NCBI RefSeq assembly: GCF_028682395.1
Contig: NZ_JANHLC010000004.1
Coordinates: 248,001 to 312,000 of the forward strand
Direction: 5' to 3'
Length of the DNA stretch: 64,000 nt
Source: Pseudomonas putida
GTDB lineage: Bacteria > Pseudomonadota > Gammaproteobacteria > Pseudomonadales > Pseudomonadaceae
Shown here: positions 9,895 through 21,091 of the stretch, piece by piece
Layout: every line of letters begins with the position of its first letter
Position numbering within the stretch: the stretch's first letter is position 1
Program-made: the position numbers and the translations under genes
Notes under the pieces: generated by a model
The model's database searches: none
What the model saw: only the letters and a program-made list of their open reading frames with translations
What the model was told of the DNA's origin: nothing

Positions 9895-11697
9895 ATGTCC
9901 GAGATGCTGCTCAGTTCCCGCAATCTGGCTTTCGAGCTGTATGAGGTACTCGATGCCGAAGGCCTGACCCAACGCGAGCGCTTCGCCGAGCACAGCCGGG
10001 AAACCTTCGACGCCGCCATCGGCACCGCACGCTCGCTCGCCGAAAAATACTTCGCGCCCCATAACCGCAAGGGCGACGAAAACGAACCGCGCTATGAAAA
10101 CGGCGAAGCCATTTTGATCCCGGAAGTCAAACCGGCGGTGGAGGCCTTTCTCGACGCTGGCTTTCTCAACGCCGCACGTCGTTTCGAGGCCGGCGGCATG
10201 CAATTGCCGACGCTGCTGTCCCAGGCCTGCTTTGCGCATTTCCAGGCCGCCAACGCGGCCTCGGCGTCCTACCCCTTCCTGACCATGGGCGCGGCCAACC
10301 TGATCGAGAGCTTTGGCAGCGAGGAACAGCGACAGCGCTTTCTCCAGCCGATGATCGACGGCCGCTTCTTCGGCACCATGGCGCTGACCGAGCCCCATGC
10401 CGGCTCGTCGCTGGCTGATATCCGCACCCGCGCCGAGCCGGCGGCGGACGGCACCTATCGCCTCAAGGGCAACAAGATCTTTATCTCCGGCGGCGACCAT
10501 TCGCTGTCGGAAAACATCGTGCATATGGTCCTGGCCAAGCTGCCCGACGCACCGACCGGGGTGAAAGGCATTTCGCTGTTTATCGTGCCCAAGTTCCTGG
10601 TCAACGACGATGGCAGCCTGGGGCCGCGCAACGATGTGCTGCTGGCCGGTCTATTCCACAAGATGGGCTGGCGCGGCACCACCTCGACGGCACTGAACTT
10701 CGGTGATAACGGCGCCTGCGTCGGCTACCTGGTCGGCAAGCCGCACCAGGGCCTGAGCTATATGTTCCAGATGATGAACGAGGCTCGGATCGGTGTCGGC
10801 ATGGGGGCGGTCATGCTCGGCTACGCCGGTTACCTGTACTCCCTCGACTATGCCCGCGAACGCCCGCAAGGCCGCCTGCCAGACAACAAGGACCCAGGCA
10901 CCGCACCGGCCGCGATCATCCAGCACGCCGACATAAAACGCATGCTGCTGACCCAGAAGGCCTACGTCGAAGGCGCCTTCGACCTTGGCCTGTATGCCGC
11001 CCGCCTGTTCGATGACACCACGACCCTGGGCACCGAGGCCGAGCGCAAGCAGGCCCATGAACTGCTCGATCTGCTCACCCCTATCGTCAAGTCCTGGCCT
11101 TCGGAGTTCTGCCTGAAGGCCAACGAACTGGCGATCCAGATTCTCGGCGGCCATGGCTACACCCGCGAGTACCCAGTGGAGCAGTACTACCGCGACAATC
11201 GCCTGAACCCGATTCACGAAGGCACCCACGGCATCCAGTCCCTCGACCTGCTCGGGCGCAAGCTCGCCCAGAATGGCGGTGCCGGGCTCAAGCAACTGAT
11301 CCGCCTGATCGCCAACACCGCCGAAGCGGCTCGCGCCCATCCCGGCCTGGATGCCTTGCGCCAGCCCCTGGAGCAGTTAGTGGCGCGCCTGCAAAGCACG
11401 ACCCTCGGCCTGCTCACCGACCTGGCACAGGGCCAGGTCAGCAGCACCCTGGCCAACTCCGCGCTGTACCTCAAAGTCTTCGGCCATAGCGTGATCGGCT
11501 GGCGTTGGCTGGAGCAGGCGGTCCGCGCCGAAACAGGACTGGCACAGGGCAATCCGGCGGACGAGGCCTTCTATCGGGGCAAACTGCAGGCCGCACGCTA
11601 CTTCCTGACCTGGGAAGTACCCGCCTGTCATCATGACCTGGCCTTGCTCGACGCCCGGGATGACACCTGCCTAACCATGCGCGACGAATACTTCTAA
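9895..11697 (+). CDS. acyl-CoA dehydrogenase (FadE-like)
   Basis: This 600-residue flavoenzyme of the acyl-CoA dehydrogenase family introduces the first double bond in fatty acyl-CoA beta-oxidation. The middle domain holds MALTEPHAGSSLADI, the FAD/acyl-CoA contact, and the likely catalytic glutamate is in NPIHEGTHGIQ. A C-terminal extension beyond 500 residues puts it in the long bacterial subgroup. The ATG follows AGGTAG. It is monocistronic; about 260 bases upstream carry only the putA terminator. Chain-length specificity cannot be judged from sequence. Confidence 0.92.
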   Translation: MSEMLLSSRNLAFELYEVLDAEGLTQRERFAEHSRETFDAAIGTARSLAEKYFAPHNRKGDENEPRYENGEAILIPEVKPAVEAFLDAGFLNAARRFEAGGMQLPTLLSQACFAHFQAANAASASYPFLTMGAANLIESFGSEEQRQRFLQPMIDGRFFGTMALTEPHAGSSLADIRTRAEPAADGTYRLKGNKIFISGGDHSLSENIVHMVLAKLPDAPTGVKGISLFIVPKFLVNDDGSLGPRNDVLLAGLFHKMGWRGTTSTALNFGDNGACVGYLVGKPHQGLSYMFQMMNEARIGVGMGAVMLGYAGYLYSLDYARERPQGRLPDNKDPGTAPAAIIQHADIKRMLLTQKAYVEGAFDLGLYAARLFDDTTTLGTEAERKQAHELLDLLTPIVKSWPSEFCLKANELAIQILGGHGYTREYPVEQYYRDNRLNPIHEGTHGIQSLDLLGRKLAQNGGAGLKQLIRLIANTAEAARAHPGLDALRQPLEQLVARLQSTTLGLLTDLAQGQVSSTLANSALYLKVFGHSVIGWRWLEQAVRAETGLAQGNPADEAFYRGKLQAARYFLTWEVPACHHDLALLDARDDTCLTMRDEYF

Positions 11698-11792
11698 CGG
11701 CCCTTGCCAACCTCAAGCGGCAAGAAAGATCCCAAACAAGGCTGTCTGCCTTTAGTTGACAGCGGATGCTTGCCGCTGCTGCCCAAAGCTTT

Positions 11793-11823
11793 TTGACATC
11801 GGAGTAATTCAGCAGGTTAGAAT
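11793..11823 (+). promoter_or_regulatory. possible nhaP2 promoter
   Basis: A perfect -35 box TTGACA (11793-11798) is followed by TAGAAT (11818-11823) with a long 19-base spacer. It lies 65-95 bases before the inferred TTG start of nhaP2. The long spacer keeps confidence low. Confidence 0.35.
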
Positions 11824-11887
11824 CGCTGGCACGCAGACTGCATGTTCGGTTTGCGCCCCGCCTTTATGTTTTTCTGGAGTACTGCCT

Positions 11888-13630
11888 TTGAATGCGACGA
11901 CCATCAACAGCCTGTTCTTGATCGGCGCGTTGCTGGTAGGTGCAAGTATTCTTGTCAGTTCTCTTTCCTCACGCCTGGGCATCCCGATTCTGGTGATCAT
12001 CCTGGCCGTGGGCATGACCGCTGGCGTCGATGGCGGCGGCATCATCTTCGATAACTACCCGACCGCCTACCTGGTGGGCAACCTGGCCCTGGCCGTGATC
12101 CTGCTCGACGGCGGCCTGCGCACCCGGGTTTCCAGCTTTCGCGTGGCCCTCTGGCCCGCCTTGTCGCTCGCCACCGTCGGGGTGCTGATCACCACCGGCC
12201 TGACTGGCATGATGGCCGCCTGGCTGTTTGACCTGAATCTGATCCAGGGCCTGCTGATCGGAGCCATTGTCGGCTCCACCGACGCCGCGGCGGTGTTCTC
12301 GCTGCTCGGCGGCAAGGGCCTTAACGAACGGGTCAGCGCCAGCCTGGAGATCGAATCCGGCAGCAACGATCCCATGGCCGTGTTCCTGACCGTCACCCTG
12401 ATCGACATGCTCGCCAGCGGCCAGACCGGCCTGCACCTGAGCCTGCTGTGGCACCTGATCCGCGAGTTCGGCATCGGCGGGATCGTCGGCCTAGCCGGCG
12501 GCTGGCTGATGCTGCAAATGGTCAACCGGATCAACCTGGCCAACGGCCTTTACCCGATTCTGGTGATCGCCGGCGGCCTGGTCGTGTTCGCCCTGACCAA
12601 CGCCCTGCACGGCAGCGGCTTCCTGGCGGTCTACCTGTGCGGCCTGGTGATCGGCAATCGCCCGGTGCGCAGCCGCCACGGCATCCTGCATATGCTCGAC
12701 GGCATGGCCTGGCTGGCGCAGATCGGCATGTTCCTGGTCCTCGGCCTGCTGGTCACACCCCACGACTTGCTACCCATCGCACTGCCGGCCCTGGGCCTGG
12801 CCCTGTGGATGATTCTGTTCGCGCGTCCTCTGTCAGTGGTGGTCGGCCTGTTGCCGTTCAAGGCCTTCCATGGGCGCGAGAAGGCGTTTATCTCCTGGGT
12901 CGGGCTACGCGGCGCGGTACCGATCATCCTTGCGGTGTTCCCGCTGATGGCGGGACTGCCCCACGCCCAGCTGTATTTCAACCTGGCGTTCTTTATCGTG
13001 CTGGTCTCGCTGCTGGTCCAGGGCACCAGCCTGCCGTGGGTCGCCAAACTGCTCAAGGTCACCGTCCCGCCGGAACCCGCGCCGATCTCCCGGGCCGCCC
13101 TGGAGGTGCATGTCACCAGTGAGTGGGAACTGTTCGTCTACCGCCTCGGGGCGGAAAAATGGTGCATCGGCGCGGCCCTACGCGAACTGAAGATGCCCGA
13201 GGGCACGCGTATCGCGGCGTTGTTCCGCGGCCAGCAACTGCTCCATCCATCGGGTAGCACCACCCTGGAAGTCGATGACCTGCTGTGCGTGATCGGCCAT
13301 GAACACAACCTGCCCGCCCTGGGCAAACTGTTCAGCCATGCGCCGCAACGCGGCCTGGACCTGCGCTTCTTCGGTGACTTTGTCCTCGAAGGCGACGCTC
13401 AGTTGGGCGCGGTGTCGGCGCTATACGGTTTGCAGCTCGACGGCCTGGACCCCGATATGCCGCTCAGCCGCTTTATCGCGCAAAAGGTCGGTGGCGCGCC
13501 GATCGTCGGCGACCAGGTGGAGTGGAACAACACGCTGTGGACTGTCGCCGTGATGGACGGGAACAAGATCGCCAAAGTCGGCGTCAGATTCCCCGAAGGA
13601 AGTCGCCCAGGCCCCGGCCTCTTCCTCTAA
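11888..13630 (+). CDS. nhaP2: K+/H+ antiporter NhaP2 (YcgO/CvrA type)
   Basis: This CPA1-family antiporter expels potassium (and possibly sodium) in exchange for protons at the inner membrane. The first ~390 residues hold about 12 membrane segments, and the protein aligns with E. coli NhaP2 almost throughout ([49 protein letters not shown]). The C-terminal part is cytoplasmic: a TrkA-C/RCK-like domain (about 400-485) and a CorC/HlyC-like domain. The reading frame is open back to an ATG at 11756, but E. coli homology begins at NATTINSLF, so the TTG at 11888 with GGAG 8 bases before it is preferred, giving 580 residues. mscK follows after 34 bases, so an osmotic/ion-stress operon is plausible. 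Confidence 0.9.
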   Translation: MNATTINSLFLIGALLVGASILVSSLSSRLGIPILVIILAVGMTAGVDGGGIIFDNYPTAYLVGNLALAVILLDGGLRTRVSSFRVALWPALSLATVGVLITTGLTGMMAAWLFDLNLIQGLLIGAIVGSTDAAAVFSLLGGKGLNERVSASLEIESGSNDPMAVFLTVTLIDMLASGQTGLHLSLLWHLIREFGIGGIVGLAGGWLMLQMVNRINLANGLYPILVIAGGLVVFALTNALHGSGFLAVYLCGLVIGNRPVRSRHGILHMLDGMAWLAQIGMFLVLGLLVTPHDLLPIALPALGLALWMILFARPLSVVVGLLPFKAFHGREKAFISWVGLRGAVPIILAVFPLMAGLPHAQLYFNLAFFIVLVSLLVQGTSLPWVAKLLKVTVPPEPAPISRAALEVHVTSEWELFVYRLGAEKWCIGAALRELKMPEGTRIAALFRGQQLLHPSGSTTLEVDDLLCVIGHEHNLPALGKLFSHAPQRGLDLRFFGDFVLEGDAQLGAVSALYGLQLDGLDPDMPLSRFIAQKVGGAPIVGDQVEWNNTLWTVAVMDGNKIAKVGVRFPEGSRPGPGLFL

Positions 13631-13664
13631 ACTGCCCTTCTCTTACCTGGTTCGACCCACCTCT

Positions 13665-16600
13665 ATGTCCATCCTGCGCACGTTCCTTGTCACGGCCCTG
13701 CTGGGCCTGAGTCTTTCCATCGGTGCCTTGCAGGCCGCCGAACCGCCCTCCAGTAGCGCGGTCCAGCAGAGCCTGGACAAGATCGGCGACCGCAAGCTGC
13801 CCGACGCCGACCAGAAACTCCTGCAAGCGGTACTGGAGCAGACCCTGGCCTTCCTTGCCAGCCGAGACGACTACGACAATCGCCTGGGCGCGCTCAAACA
13901 GCAACTCAGCGACGCGCCGCGCCAGACGGGCGAAAACCAGCGTGAACTGGCCCGCCTCAAGGCCAGCCGCGTCATACCGGTCGCCCAGCGCTACGCCAGC
14001 CAGACCGTGCCGCAGTTGGAGCAACTGCTCGCCGAACGCAGCACCCTGCAAGGCGAGCTGCAAAAAGCCCTGGCCGATGCCAACAGCCTGACCATCACCG
14101 CCCAGACCCGCCCCGAGCGGGCCCAGGCGGAGATCAGCGCCAGCCAGACCCGCATCCAGCAAATCAACGGCATCCTCAAGCTGGGCAAGGACAACGGTAA
14201 GCTCCTGACCACTGACCAGCGCAACCAACTCAACGCCGAGCTGGCCTCGCTCAACTCGCTGATCGTGTTGCGCCGCCAGGAACTGGCCGGCAACACCCAA
14301 TTGCAGGACCTAGGCAATAGCCAGCACGACCTGTTGATGGAAAAAACGGCACGCCTGGAGCAGGAAATCCAGGACCTGCAGACGCTGATCAACCAGAAGC
14401 GCCTGGCCCAGTCCCAGGAAACCGTGACCCAGCAATCGCTCGAAGCGCAAAAGGCTGGCGGCAGCAGCCTGCTCGCCACCGAGAGCGCGACCAACCTGCG
14501 ACTCTCCGACTACCTGCTGCGCAGCACCGACCGCCTCAACGAGCTGACCCAGCAAAACCTCAAGATCAAGCAGCAACTCGACAGCGTAACCCAGAGCGAC
14601 CAGGCCCTGGACGAACAGATCAGCGTGCTCAAGGGCAGCCTGTTGCTGTCCAAGATCCTCTACAAGCAGAAGCAGTCCCTGCCGCGCCTACAACTGGACA
14701 AGGACCTGGCCGACCAGATCGCCGATATCCGCCTGTACCAGTTCGAGGTCAACCAGCAACGCGAACTGCTGAGCAGCCCCGCCAGCTATGTCGAAACCCT
14801 GCTGGCCAATCAACCGGCGGAGCAGGTCACGCCTCAGTTGCGCAAGACCCTGCTGGACCTGGCAATCACCCGCAGCGATTTGCTGGAGCGGCTGAACCGC
14901 GAACTGAGCGCCCTGCTCAACGAATCGATCACCCTGCAACTGAACCAGAAGCAACTGCAGGGCATCACTCAGAGCCTGCGCGCAACGCTGGAAGAACAGA
15001 TGTTCTGGATCCCCAGCAACAAGCCACTGGATCTGGAATGGCTGGAAGCCGTGCCGCTGCGCCTGAAGAAGCAGGTCACCACCCTGCCCTGGGCCTCCAG
15101 CCTGAGTGAGCTGACCGACGGCCTGTCCCAGCGGCCGCTGCTGTTTCTGCCACTGCTGCTGATGATCGGCGCCCTGCTGTGGAAGCGCCGCTACCTCTAC
15201 AGCAAGCTGAATCAGGTGCACCAGGATATCGGCCACTTCAAGCGCGACAGTCAGTGGCATACCCCGTTGGCGATCCTGATCAATATCCTGCTGGCGATGC
15301 CCGTGGCGCTGGCCCTTGCACTCTGCGGCTATGCACTGCAGATCGACGCCCGCGGGCAGAATGCCAATCTCGGTTCGGCCCTGCTGCAGATGTCCCAGAC
15401 CTGGCTGGTGTTCTACACCGCCTACCGCATCCTGGCGCCCGGTGGCGTGGCGGAACTGCATTTCCGCTGGGAGAAGCCCCAGGTCGAATTTCTCCGGGGC
15501 TGGGTCCGCAGCCTGGGGCTGGTGGTCATGGCACTGGTGGCCGTGGTCACCATTGCCGAGCATCAGCCGGCGGCACTGGCCGACGATATCCTCGGCATCG
15601 CCGTGGTGCTGGCCTGCTACGCGCTGATGGCCTGGCTGCTGAGCCGCCTGCTGCTGGGCAGCCCGACCCACCAGAACACCTCACTGTTTCGTCGCGCCGT
15701 CGGCCTGGCGTTTACCGTCCTGCCAATCGCCCTGTTCGTGGCCGTGTGCTTTGGCTACTACTACACCGCGCTGAAGCTCAGCGATCGGCTGATCAACACC
15801 CTGTACCTGCTGATGTTCTGGCTGGTGATCGAGGCAACCTTCGTTCGCGGCCTAGCCGTGGCGGCGCGCCGACTGGCCTATCAGCGCGCCCTGGCCAAGC
15901 GCCAGGCAGCCAAGGAAGCCGGTGAAGGCGAAGTGCCAGTGGAAGAGCCGACCCTGGACATCGAGAAGGTCAACGAGCAATCCCTGCGGCTGATCCGCCT
16001 GGCCCTGCTGGGCGGTTTTATCGCGGCACTGTACTGGGTCTGGGCGGACCTGATCACGGTATTCTCGTACCTGGACAACATCACCCTCTACGAATACACC
16101 AGCGGCACCGGTGCGGCGAGGAGCATGGTGCCGATCAGCATCGGCGATGTGATCGGCGCGCTGATCATCGTCGGTATCACCTTCGCCCTGGCGCGCAACC
16201 TGCCGGGCCTGCTGGAGGTGCTCGTGCTGTCGCGACTCGACCTGGCCCAAGGCAGCGCCTATGCCACCACCACCCTGCTGTCCTATGCGATTGCCGGGAT
16301 CGGCTTTGTCACCACCCTGTCGACCCTGGGCGTGAGCTGGGACAAATTGCAATGGCTGGTGGCAGCGCTCTCGGTCGGCCTGGGTTTCGGCATGCAGGAG
16401 ATTTTCGCCAACTTTATCTCCGGGATCATGATCCTGTTCGAGCGCCCGGTACGGATCGGCGACACCATCACCATCGGCAACCTGTCCGGCACCGTGAGCA
16501 AGATCCGCATTCGCGCCACGACCATTACCGACTTCGACCGCAAGGACATCATTGTCCCGAACAAGACCTTTATCACCGGACAACTGATCAACTGGTCGCT

Positions 16601-17015
16601 GACCGACACCATTACCCGGGTGACCCTCAAGCTGGGCGTCGACTACGGCTCCGACCTGGACCTGGTCAAAGAGCTGCTGCTCAAGGCCGCCCGCGACAAC
16701 CCACGGGTGCTGAAAGACCCCGAGCCCCACGTGTACTTCCTCAACTTCGGTGAAAGCACCTTGGACCACGAGTTGCGCATGCATGTGCGCGACCTGGGCG
16801 ACCGCAACCCGGTGATCGACGAGGTCAACCGCTTTATCAATCGCGAGTTCAAGAAGCAGCACATCAACATCTCGTTCCGTCAGATGGAGGTCTATCTGAA
16901 GAACCTCCATGGCCAGGAATACAAGATGGTGCCCATCGAGCCGGAGGCGAAGACCATCGTGCCCCTGGCCGATGGCAAGCCGGCGGCCGACCAACCGCCG
17001 AGCAAGCTCGACTAG
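13665..17015 (+). CDS. mscK: potassium-dependent mechanosensitive channel MscK (KefA)
   Basis: This large MscS-superfamily channel protects against hypo-osmotic shock. It has 1116 residues (E. coli MscK 1120). A signal peptide ends near ALQAAEPP. A long periplasmic coiled-coil region rich in Gln/Leu (about 30-490) is followed by a multi-helix membrane region and the C-terminal MscS pore and beta domain (VGLGFGMQEIFANFISG and ERPVRIGDTITIGNLSG). It has a weak Shine-Dalgarno sequence and lies 34 bases after nhaP2, suggesting shared transcription and coupled translation. K+-gating is known for MscK, not shown here. Confidence 0.92.
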   Translation: MSILRTFLVTALLGLSLSIGALQAAEPPSSSAVQQSLDKIGDRKLPDADQKLLQAVLEQTLAFLASRDDYDNRLGALKQQLSDAPRQTGENQRELARLKASRVIPVAQRYASQTVPQLEQLLAERSTLQGELQKALADANSLTITAQTRPERAQAEISASQTRIQQINGILKLGKDNGKLLTTDQRNQLNAELASLNSLIVLRRQELAGNTQLQDLGNSQHDLLMEKTARLEQEIQDLQTLINQKRLAQSQETVTQQSLEAQKAGGSSLLATESATNLRLSDYLLRSTDRLNELTQQNLKIKQQLDSVTQSDQALDEQISVLKGSLLLSKILYKQKQSLPRLQLDKDLADQIADIRLYQFEVNQQRELLSSPASYVETLLANQPAEQVTPQLRKTLLDLAITRSDLLERLNRELSALLNESITLQLNQKQLQGITQSLRATLEEQMFWIPSNKPLDLEWLEAVPLRLKKQVTTLPWASSLSELTDGLSQRPLLFLPLLLMIGALLWKRRYLYSKLNQVHQDIGHFKRDSQWHTPLAILINILLAMPVALALALCGYALQIDARGQNANLGSALLQMSQTWLVFYTAYRILAPGGVAELHFRWEKPQVEFLRGWVRSLGLVVMALVAVVTIAEHQPAALADDILGIAVVLACYALMAWLLSRLLLGSPTHQNTSLFRRAVGLAFTVLPIALFVAVCFGYYYTALKLSDRLINTLYLLMFWLVIEATFVRGLAVAARRLAYQRALAKRQAAKEAGEGEVPVEEPTLDIEKVNEQSLRLIRLALLGGFIAALYWVWADLITVFSYLDNITLYEYTSGTGAARSMVPISIGDVIGALIIVGITFALARNLPGLLEVLVLSRLDLAQGSAYATTTLLSYAIAGIGFVTTLSTLGVSWDKLQWLVAALSVGLGFGMQEIFANFISGIMILFERPVRIGDTITIGNLSGTVSKIRIRATTITDFDRKDIIVPNKTFITGQLINWSLTDTITRVTLKLGVDYGSDLDLVKELLLKAARDNPRVLKDPEPHVYFLNFGESTLDHELRMHVRDLGDRNPVIDEVNRFINREFKKQHINISFRQMEVYLKNLHGQEYKMVPIEPEAKTIVPLADGKPAADQPPSKLD

Positions 17016-17024
17016 CGCGGCTAA

Positions 17025-18527
<1,503 letters not shown>

Positions 18528-18536
18528 GCCCGAAGG

Positions 18537-18938
18537 TCAGATAAACACCTCGGGCGACACCTTGAAGCGTTCGGCGAGCCAGCGGATCTGGCGCAGGTTG
18601 AGCTGGCGCTTGCCGCCCAACACCTCCGAAACCACCGATTGCGCCCCAACACCCGGCAAGTCGCTCTGGCTCAAGCGATGCTCAAGCATCAGGTAACGCA
18701 ACACCTCCACACCGCTGGCCTTGGGGATAGGCCGGTGCTCCAGGTCATACGCCTCGACCCAGTCCCCGACAATCTCCAGTAGGCCGCTCAGCGGGTGCTC
18801 CTCGTCGTCGCCAACCCGCTCCAGCAACCTGTCCAGGGCTTCGACCAGACGGTCATAGTCCGCTTCGGTCCTGGGCTTGCGCAGCAGCGGCGCGACAAAC
18901 GGCCAATGTTGCGAAACCTGTTCAAGCAGTTCATTCAT
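18537..18938 (-). CDS. higA: HigA-type antitoxin
   Basis: This 133-residue antitoxin of the HigA/COG5499 type has a helical N-terminal region and a C-terminal XRE-like helix-turn-helix (SGVEVLRYLMLEHRLSQSDL then GAQSVVSEVLGGKR). It should neutralise HigB and repress the operon by binding the two palindromes upstream of higB. The ATG at 18938 overlaps the higB stop (ATGA). The frame is open much further upstream across higB, but those codons are out of the usual family length, so the overlapping ATG is chosen. An ATG 18 bases earlier (18956) is a less likely alternative. Confidence 0.88.
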   Translation of the reverse strand: MNELLEQVSQHWPFVAPLLRKPRTEADYDRLVEALDRLLERVGDDEEHPLSGLLEIVGDWVEAYDLEHRPIPKASGVEVLRYLMLEHRLSQSDLPGVGAQSVVSEVLGGKRQLNLRQIRWLAERFKVSPEVFI

Positions 18939-19231
18939 GTTGACGCTTCCTTCCATTTTCCCCTGTCGTATGCGCGGTGATCCAACACCTCCCGGATAAA
19001 AAGCCGTTGCGTGGTGAAACGCACCAGGGCAATCAATCGCAACTTGTTGCCGCCGATATCGAAGACATGCCATGGCCCCACTTTATCCACCGACGCAAAG
19101 GTCGCCTTTAGCGCGGCGTGATCGGCGAACCTGCTCGACTTGACCACGCGATACCAGGTATCCAGCGCCTTAGCCGAATGCGGCCATTTCTCCTTCGCTT
19201 CCCCTATTCGTTTTGCCGTGATGATCCGCAT
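18935..19231 (-). CDS. higB: HigB-type mRNA interferase toxin
   Basis: This 98-residue toxin of the RelE-fold HigB family (COG4680) cleaves mRNA. The family pattern is seen in WYRVVKSSRFADHAALKATF, then VDKVGPWHVFDIGGNKLRL and REVLDHRAYDRGKW. The toxin-first gene order and the 4-base overlap with higA are characteristic of higBA. A Shine-Dalgarno-like AGGGAC precedes the ATG. Confidence 0.9.
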   Translation of the reverse strand: MRIITAKRIGEAKEKWPHSAKALDTWYRVVKSSRFADHAALKATFASVDKVGPWHVFDIGGNKLRLIALVRFTTQRLFIREVLDHRAYDRGKWKEAST

Positions 19232-19240
19232 GCAATGTCC

Positions 19241-19299
19241 CTATCGCATATTGCTATGAAGGTTAGCGGGTGGAATCCCGTATCGCAAATTGCGATACG
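19241..19299 (-). promoter_or_regulatory. higBA promoter with two HigA-like operators
   Basis: A perfect 21-bp palindrome (19279-19299, arms CGTATCGCAA) and a second, imperfect copy (19241-19259) with the same TATCGCA core are spaced 38 bp. On the minus strand, a -35-like TTGCGA (19288-19283) lies inside the first operator, and a weak -10-like TAACCT (19265-19260) falls between the two at a 17-base spacing. HigA binding here would block polymerase. The operators are seen directly; the promoter boxes are inferred. Confidence 0.62.
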
Positions 19300-19479
19300 A
19301 ATTAATGGACCGATGGTTCACCCTGAGTTAAGGCTAGGGCAGAAGCGTGCCTGCGACGGGCAAAGGTATAAGGGAATATAACCTGGCGTTTGGGGCGGAC
19401 CCGCGCAGGAGCCCTTGATTATCCGGGCCTTCAACACCAAATAGACTGCATCCATGACTGATTCAAGCGGAGCCTGACA

Positions 19480-19917
19480 ATGGCCGACCCCCTGCTGATT
19501 CCCTGCCCTCACTGTAACGGCCTCAACCGCCTTCCCGCCGAGCGCCTGGCCGACCATCCCAAATGCGGTCGCTGCAAGCGCGAAGTCCTGCTGAGCCAAC
19601 CCTTTGAGCTCAATCAGGCCAGCTACGCGAGCCAGATCAAGGGCGATCTGCCGTTACTGGTGGACGTGTGGGCCGAGTGGTGTGGGCCGTGCAAATCCTT
19701 TGCGCCGGTTTTCGCCCAGGCCGCCACGCAGTTGGCGGGCAAGTGCCGCCTGGCCAAGCTCGATAGCGAAGCCAACCAGCAACTGTCGGGGCAATTGGGG
19801 ATTCGTTCGATTCCCAGCCTGATCGTGTTCAAGAACGGCCGGGAAGTGGCGCGCCAAAGTGGTGCATTGCCTCTGACGCAACTGCTGGCCTGGCTGCGCA
19901 GCCAGGGCATCGCCTGA
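19480..19917 (+). CDS. trxC: thioredoxin 2 (zinc-containing TrxC)
   Basis: TrxC is a 145-residue cytoplasmic thiol-disulfide reductant. The N terminus has two CxxC pairs (Cys9/Cys12 and Cys29/Cys32) that bind zinc in TrxC and are absent from TrxA. The thioredoxin fold holds WCGPC (Cys68, Cys71) and the cis-proline in IRSIPSL. In other bacteria TrxC is peroxide-inducible through OxyR; no OxyR site was identified here. It stands between two minus-strand units. Confidence 0.95.
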   Translation: MADPLLIPCPHCNGLNRLPAERLADHPKCGRCKREVLLSQPFELNQASYASQIKGDLPLLVDVWAEWCGPCKSFAPVFAQAATQLAGKCRLAKLDSEANQQLSGQLGIRSIPSLIVFKNGREVARQSGALPLTQLLAWLRSQGIA

Positions 19918-19935
19918 CGCCAGGCCTCTGAAGGA

Positions 19936-19953
19936 GCGCTCGCTGGCGAGCGC
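19936..19953. repeat. short GC-rich hairpin between trxC and parA
   Basis: A perfect 8-bp inverted repeat (19936-19943 with 19946-19953) lies in the 50-base gap between the convergent trxC and parA. It resembles the palindromic part of Pseudomonas REP elements or a terminator stem, but no T-run follows. Confidence 0.35.
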
Positions 19954-19967
19954 CCTGCGGACCGACG

Positions 19968-20741
19968 TTAAGCGTTGTCTTCCAGCAAGTTGTGCAGCTC
20001 GACGAACTGCAGCGTCAGCTTGTGCCGTGGATCGAAATGAATCAGCGGCCGGCTCGCTTCATGGGACTCGCGCATCTTGATCGAACTGCCCAGGTACACC
20101 GGCAACACCGGCAAGCCTTCGGCAATCAACTCATCGAGCATCTGCTGCGGCAGGCTGGCGCGTGCCTGGAACTGGTTGACCACGATGCCTTCAACTTCCA
20201 GGCCTTCATTATGGTCTTCCTTGAGTTCCTCGATCTCCGCCATCAACCCATACAACGCCTGACGCGAAAAACTATCGCAATCAAAGGGAATCAGCACACG
20301 ATCGGCGGCGATCAGCGCTGAAACCGCGTAAAAATTCAGGGCCGGCGGGGTATCCAGGTAAATGCGGTCGTAGTCTTCAGCCAACTCGTCGAGCAACTTA
20401 CGCAACTTGTTGATCTTGTGCTTCGCCTCAAGCTTGGGCTGCAGGTCTGCCAGCTCGGCCGTGGCGGTAATCACATGCAGATTGTCGTAGGGGGTTTCGT
20501 AGATATCGACTTTGTTCTTCTTGGCGAAAGGCCCGGAAGACAGCGTCTGCTTGAAGAAATCGGCGATGCCCATGGGGATATCCTCGCCGGTCAGGCCGGT
20601 GAGGTACTGGGTGGAGTTGGCCTGGGCATCAAGATCCACCAACAGGGTGCGATAGCCCTCGCTGGCGCTGACTGCCGCCAGATTGCAGGCGATGCTCGAC
20701 TTGCCTACGCCACCTTTCTGATTGAACACCACGCGCCGCAT
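19968..20741 (-). CDS. ParA-family ATPase (orphan)
   Basis: This 257-residue deviant-Walker ATPase has KGGVGKSS (about 8-16), [12 protein letters not shown] and [12 protein letters not shown]. The frame is open to an ATG 21 bases earlier, but the ATG at 20741 has GGAGG at ideal spacing. No ParB gene or parS-like site lies next to it, so it is not an obvious chromosome-partition locus. It resembles the stand-alone ParA proteins found at this chromosomal position in pseudomonads; the cargo is unknown. Confidence 0.88.
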   Translation of the reverse strand: MRRVVFNQKGGVGKSSIACNLAAVSASEGYRTLLVDLDAQANSTQYLTGLTGEDIPMGIADFFKQTLSSGPFAKKNKVDIYETPYDNLHVITATAELADLQPKLEAKHKINKLRKLLDELAEDYDRIYLDTPPALNFYAVSALIAADRVLIPFDCDSFSRQALYGLMAEIEELKEDHNEGLEVEGIVVNQFQARASLPQQMLDELIAEGLPVLPVYLGSSIKMRESHEASRPLIHFDPRHKLTLQFVELHNLLEDNA

Positions 20742-20966
20742 GAAAAAACCTCCGTGTATCAATGAATGACCGAGTGTAGAGGGCGAAGGCTTGGGTTTGC
20801 TACCTCATTGGCCCAAGCGCAACCAATAAGTGGAAACCTGCCCGAGACGTCGGCTAAAAAGCAGGAAATAGTCGACAAACAAAAATACACATTCACCAGG
20901 AAAATACTCATTTCCGTATACAAGAACCCATTTGTAAACTTAATCGCTTAAAAAAGACTCATCTGT

Positions 20967-20995
20967 TTGCTAGGAACTCGTCACACCACGATAAT
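20967..20995 (+). promoter_or_regulatory. candidate promoter of the aryl polyene cluster
   Basis: The 350-base gap 20742-21091 between parA and the pigment genes has an AT-rich block (about 20850-20960) unlike its surroundings. TTGCTA (20967-20972) and GATAAT (20990-20995) are separated by 17 bases and would start transcription near 21002, about 90 bases before the first gene. No regulator gene lies inside the cluster. Nothing else could be recognised in the gap. Confidence 0.4.
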
Positions 20996-21091
20996 GCGCG
21001 CCACTCGGTCATTGGGCCGCGCCAGGGTTGGCATTTGTTCCTCGTCCAACCGCAGTAGGAAAGACAGCCCCCAGGGCCGGGATAAACCTCA

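Noticed and set aside
11756..11887. Extended N terminus of NhaP2 from ATG 11756
   Set aside because: The added 44 residues are Cys-rich, lack homology to NhaP2 and overlap the promoter-like boxes; the TTG start with GGAG fits the family.
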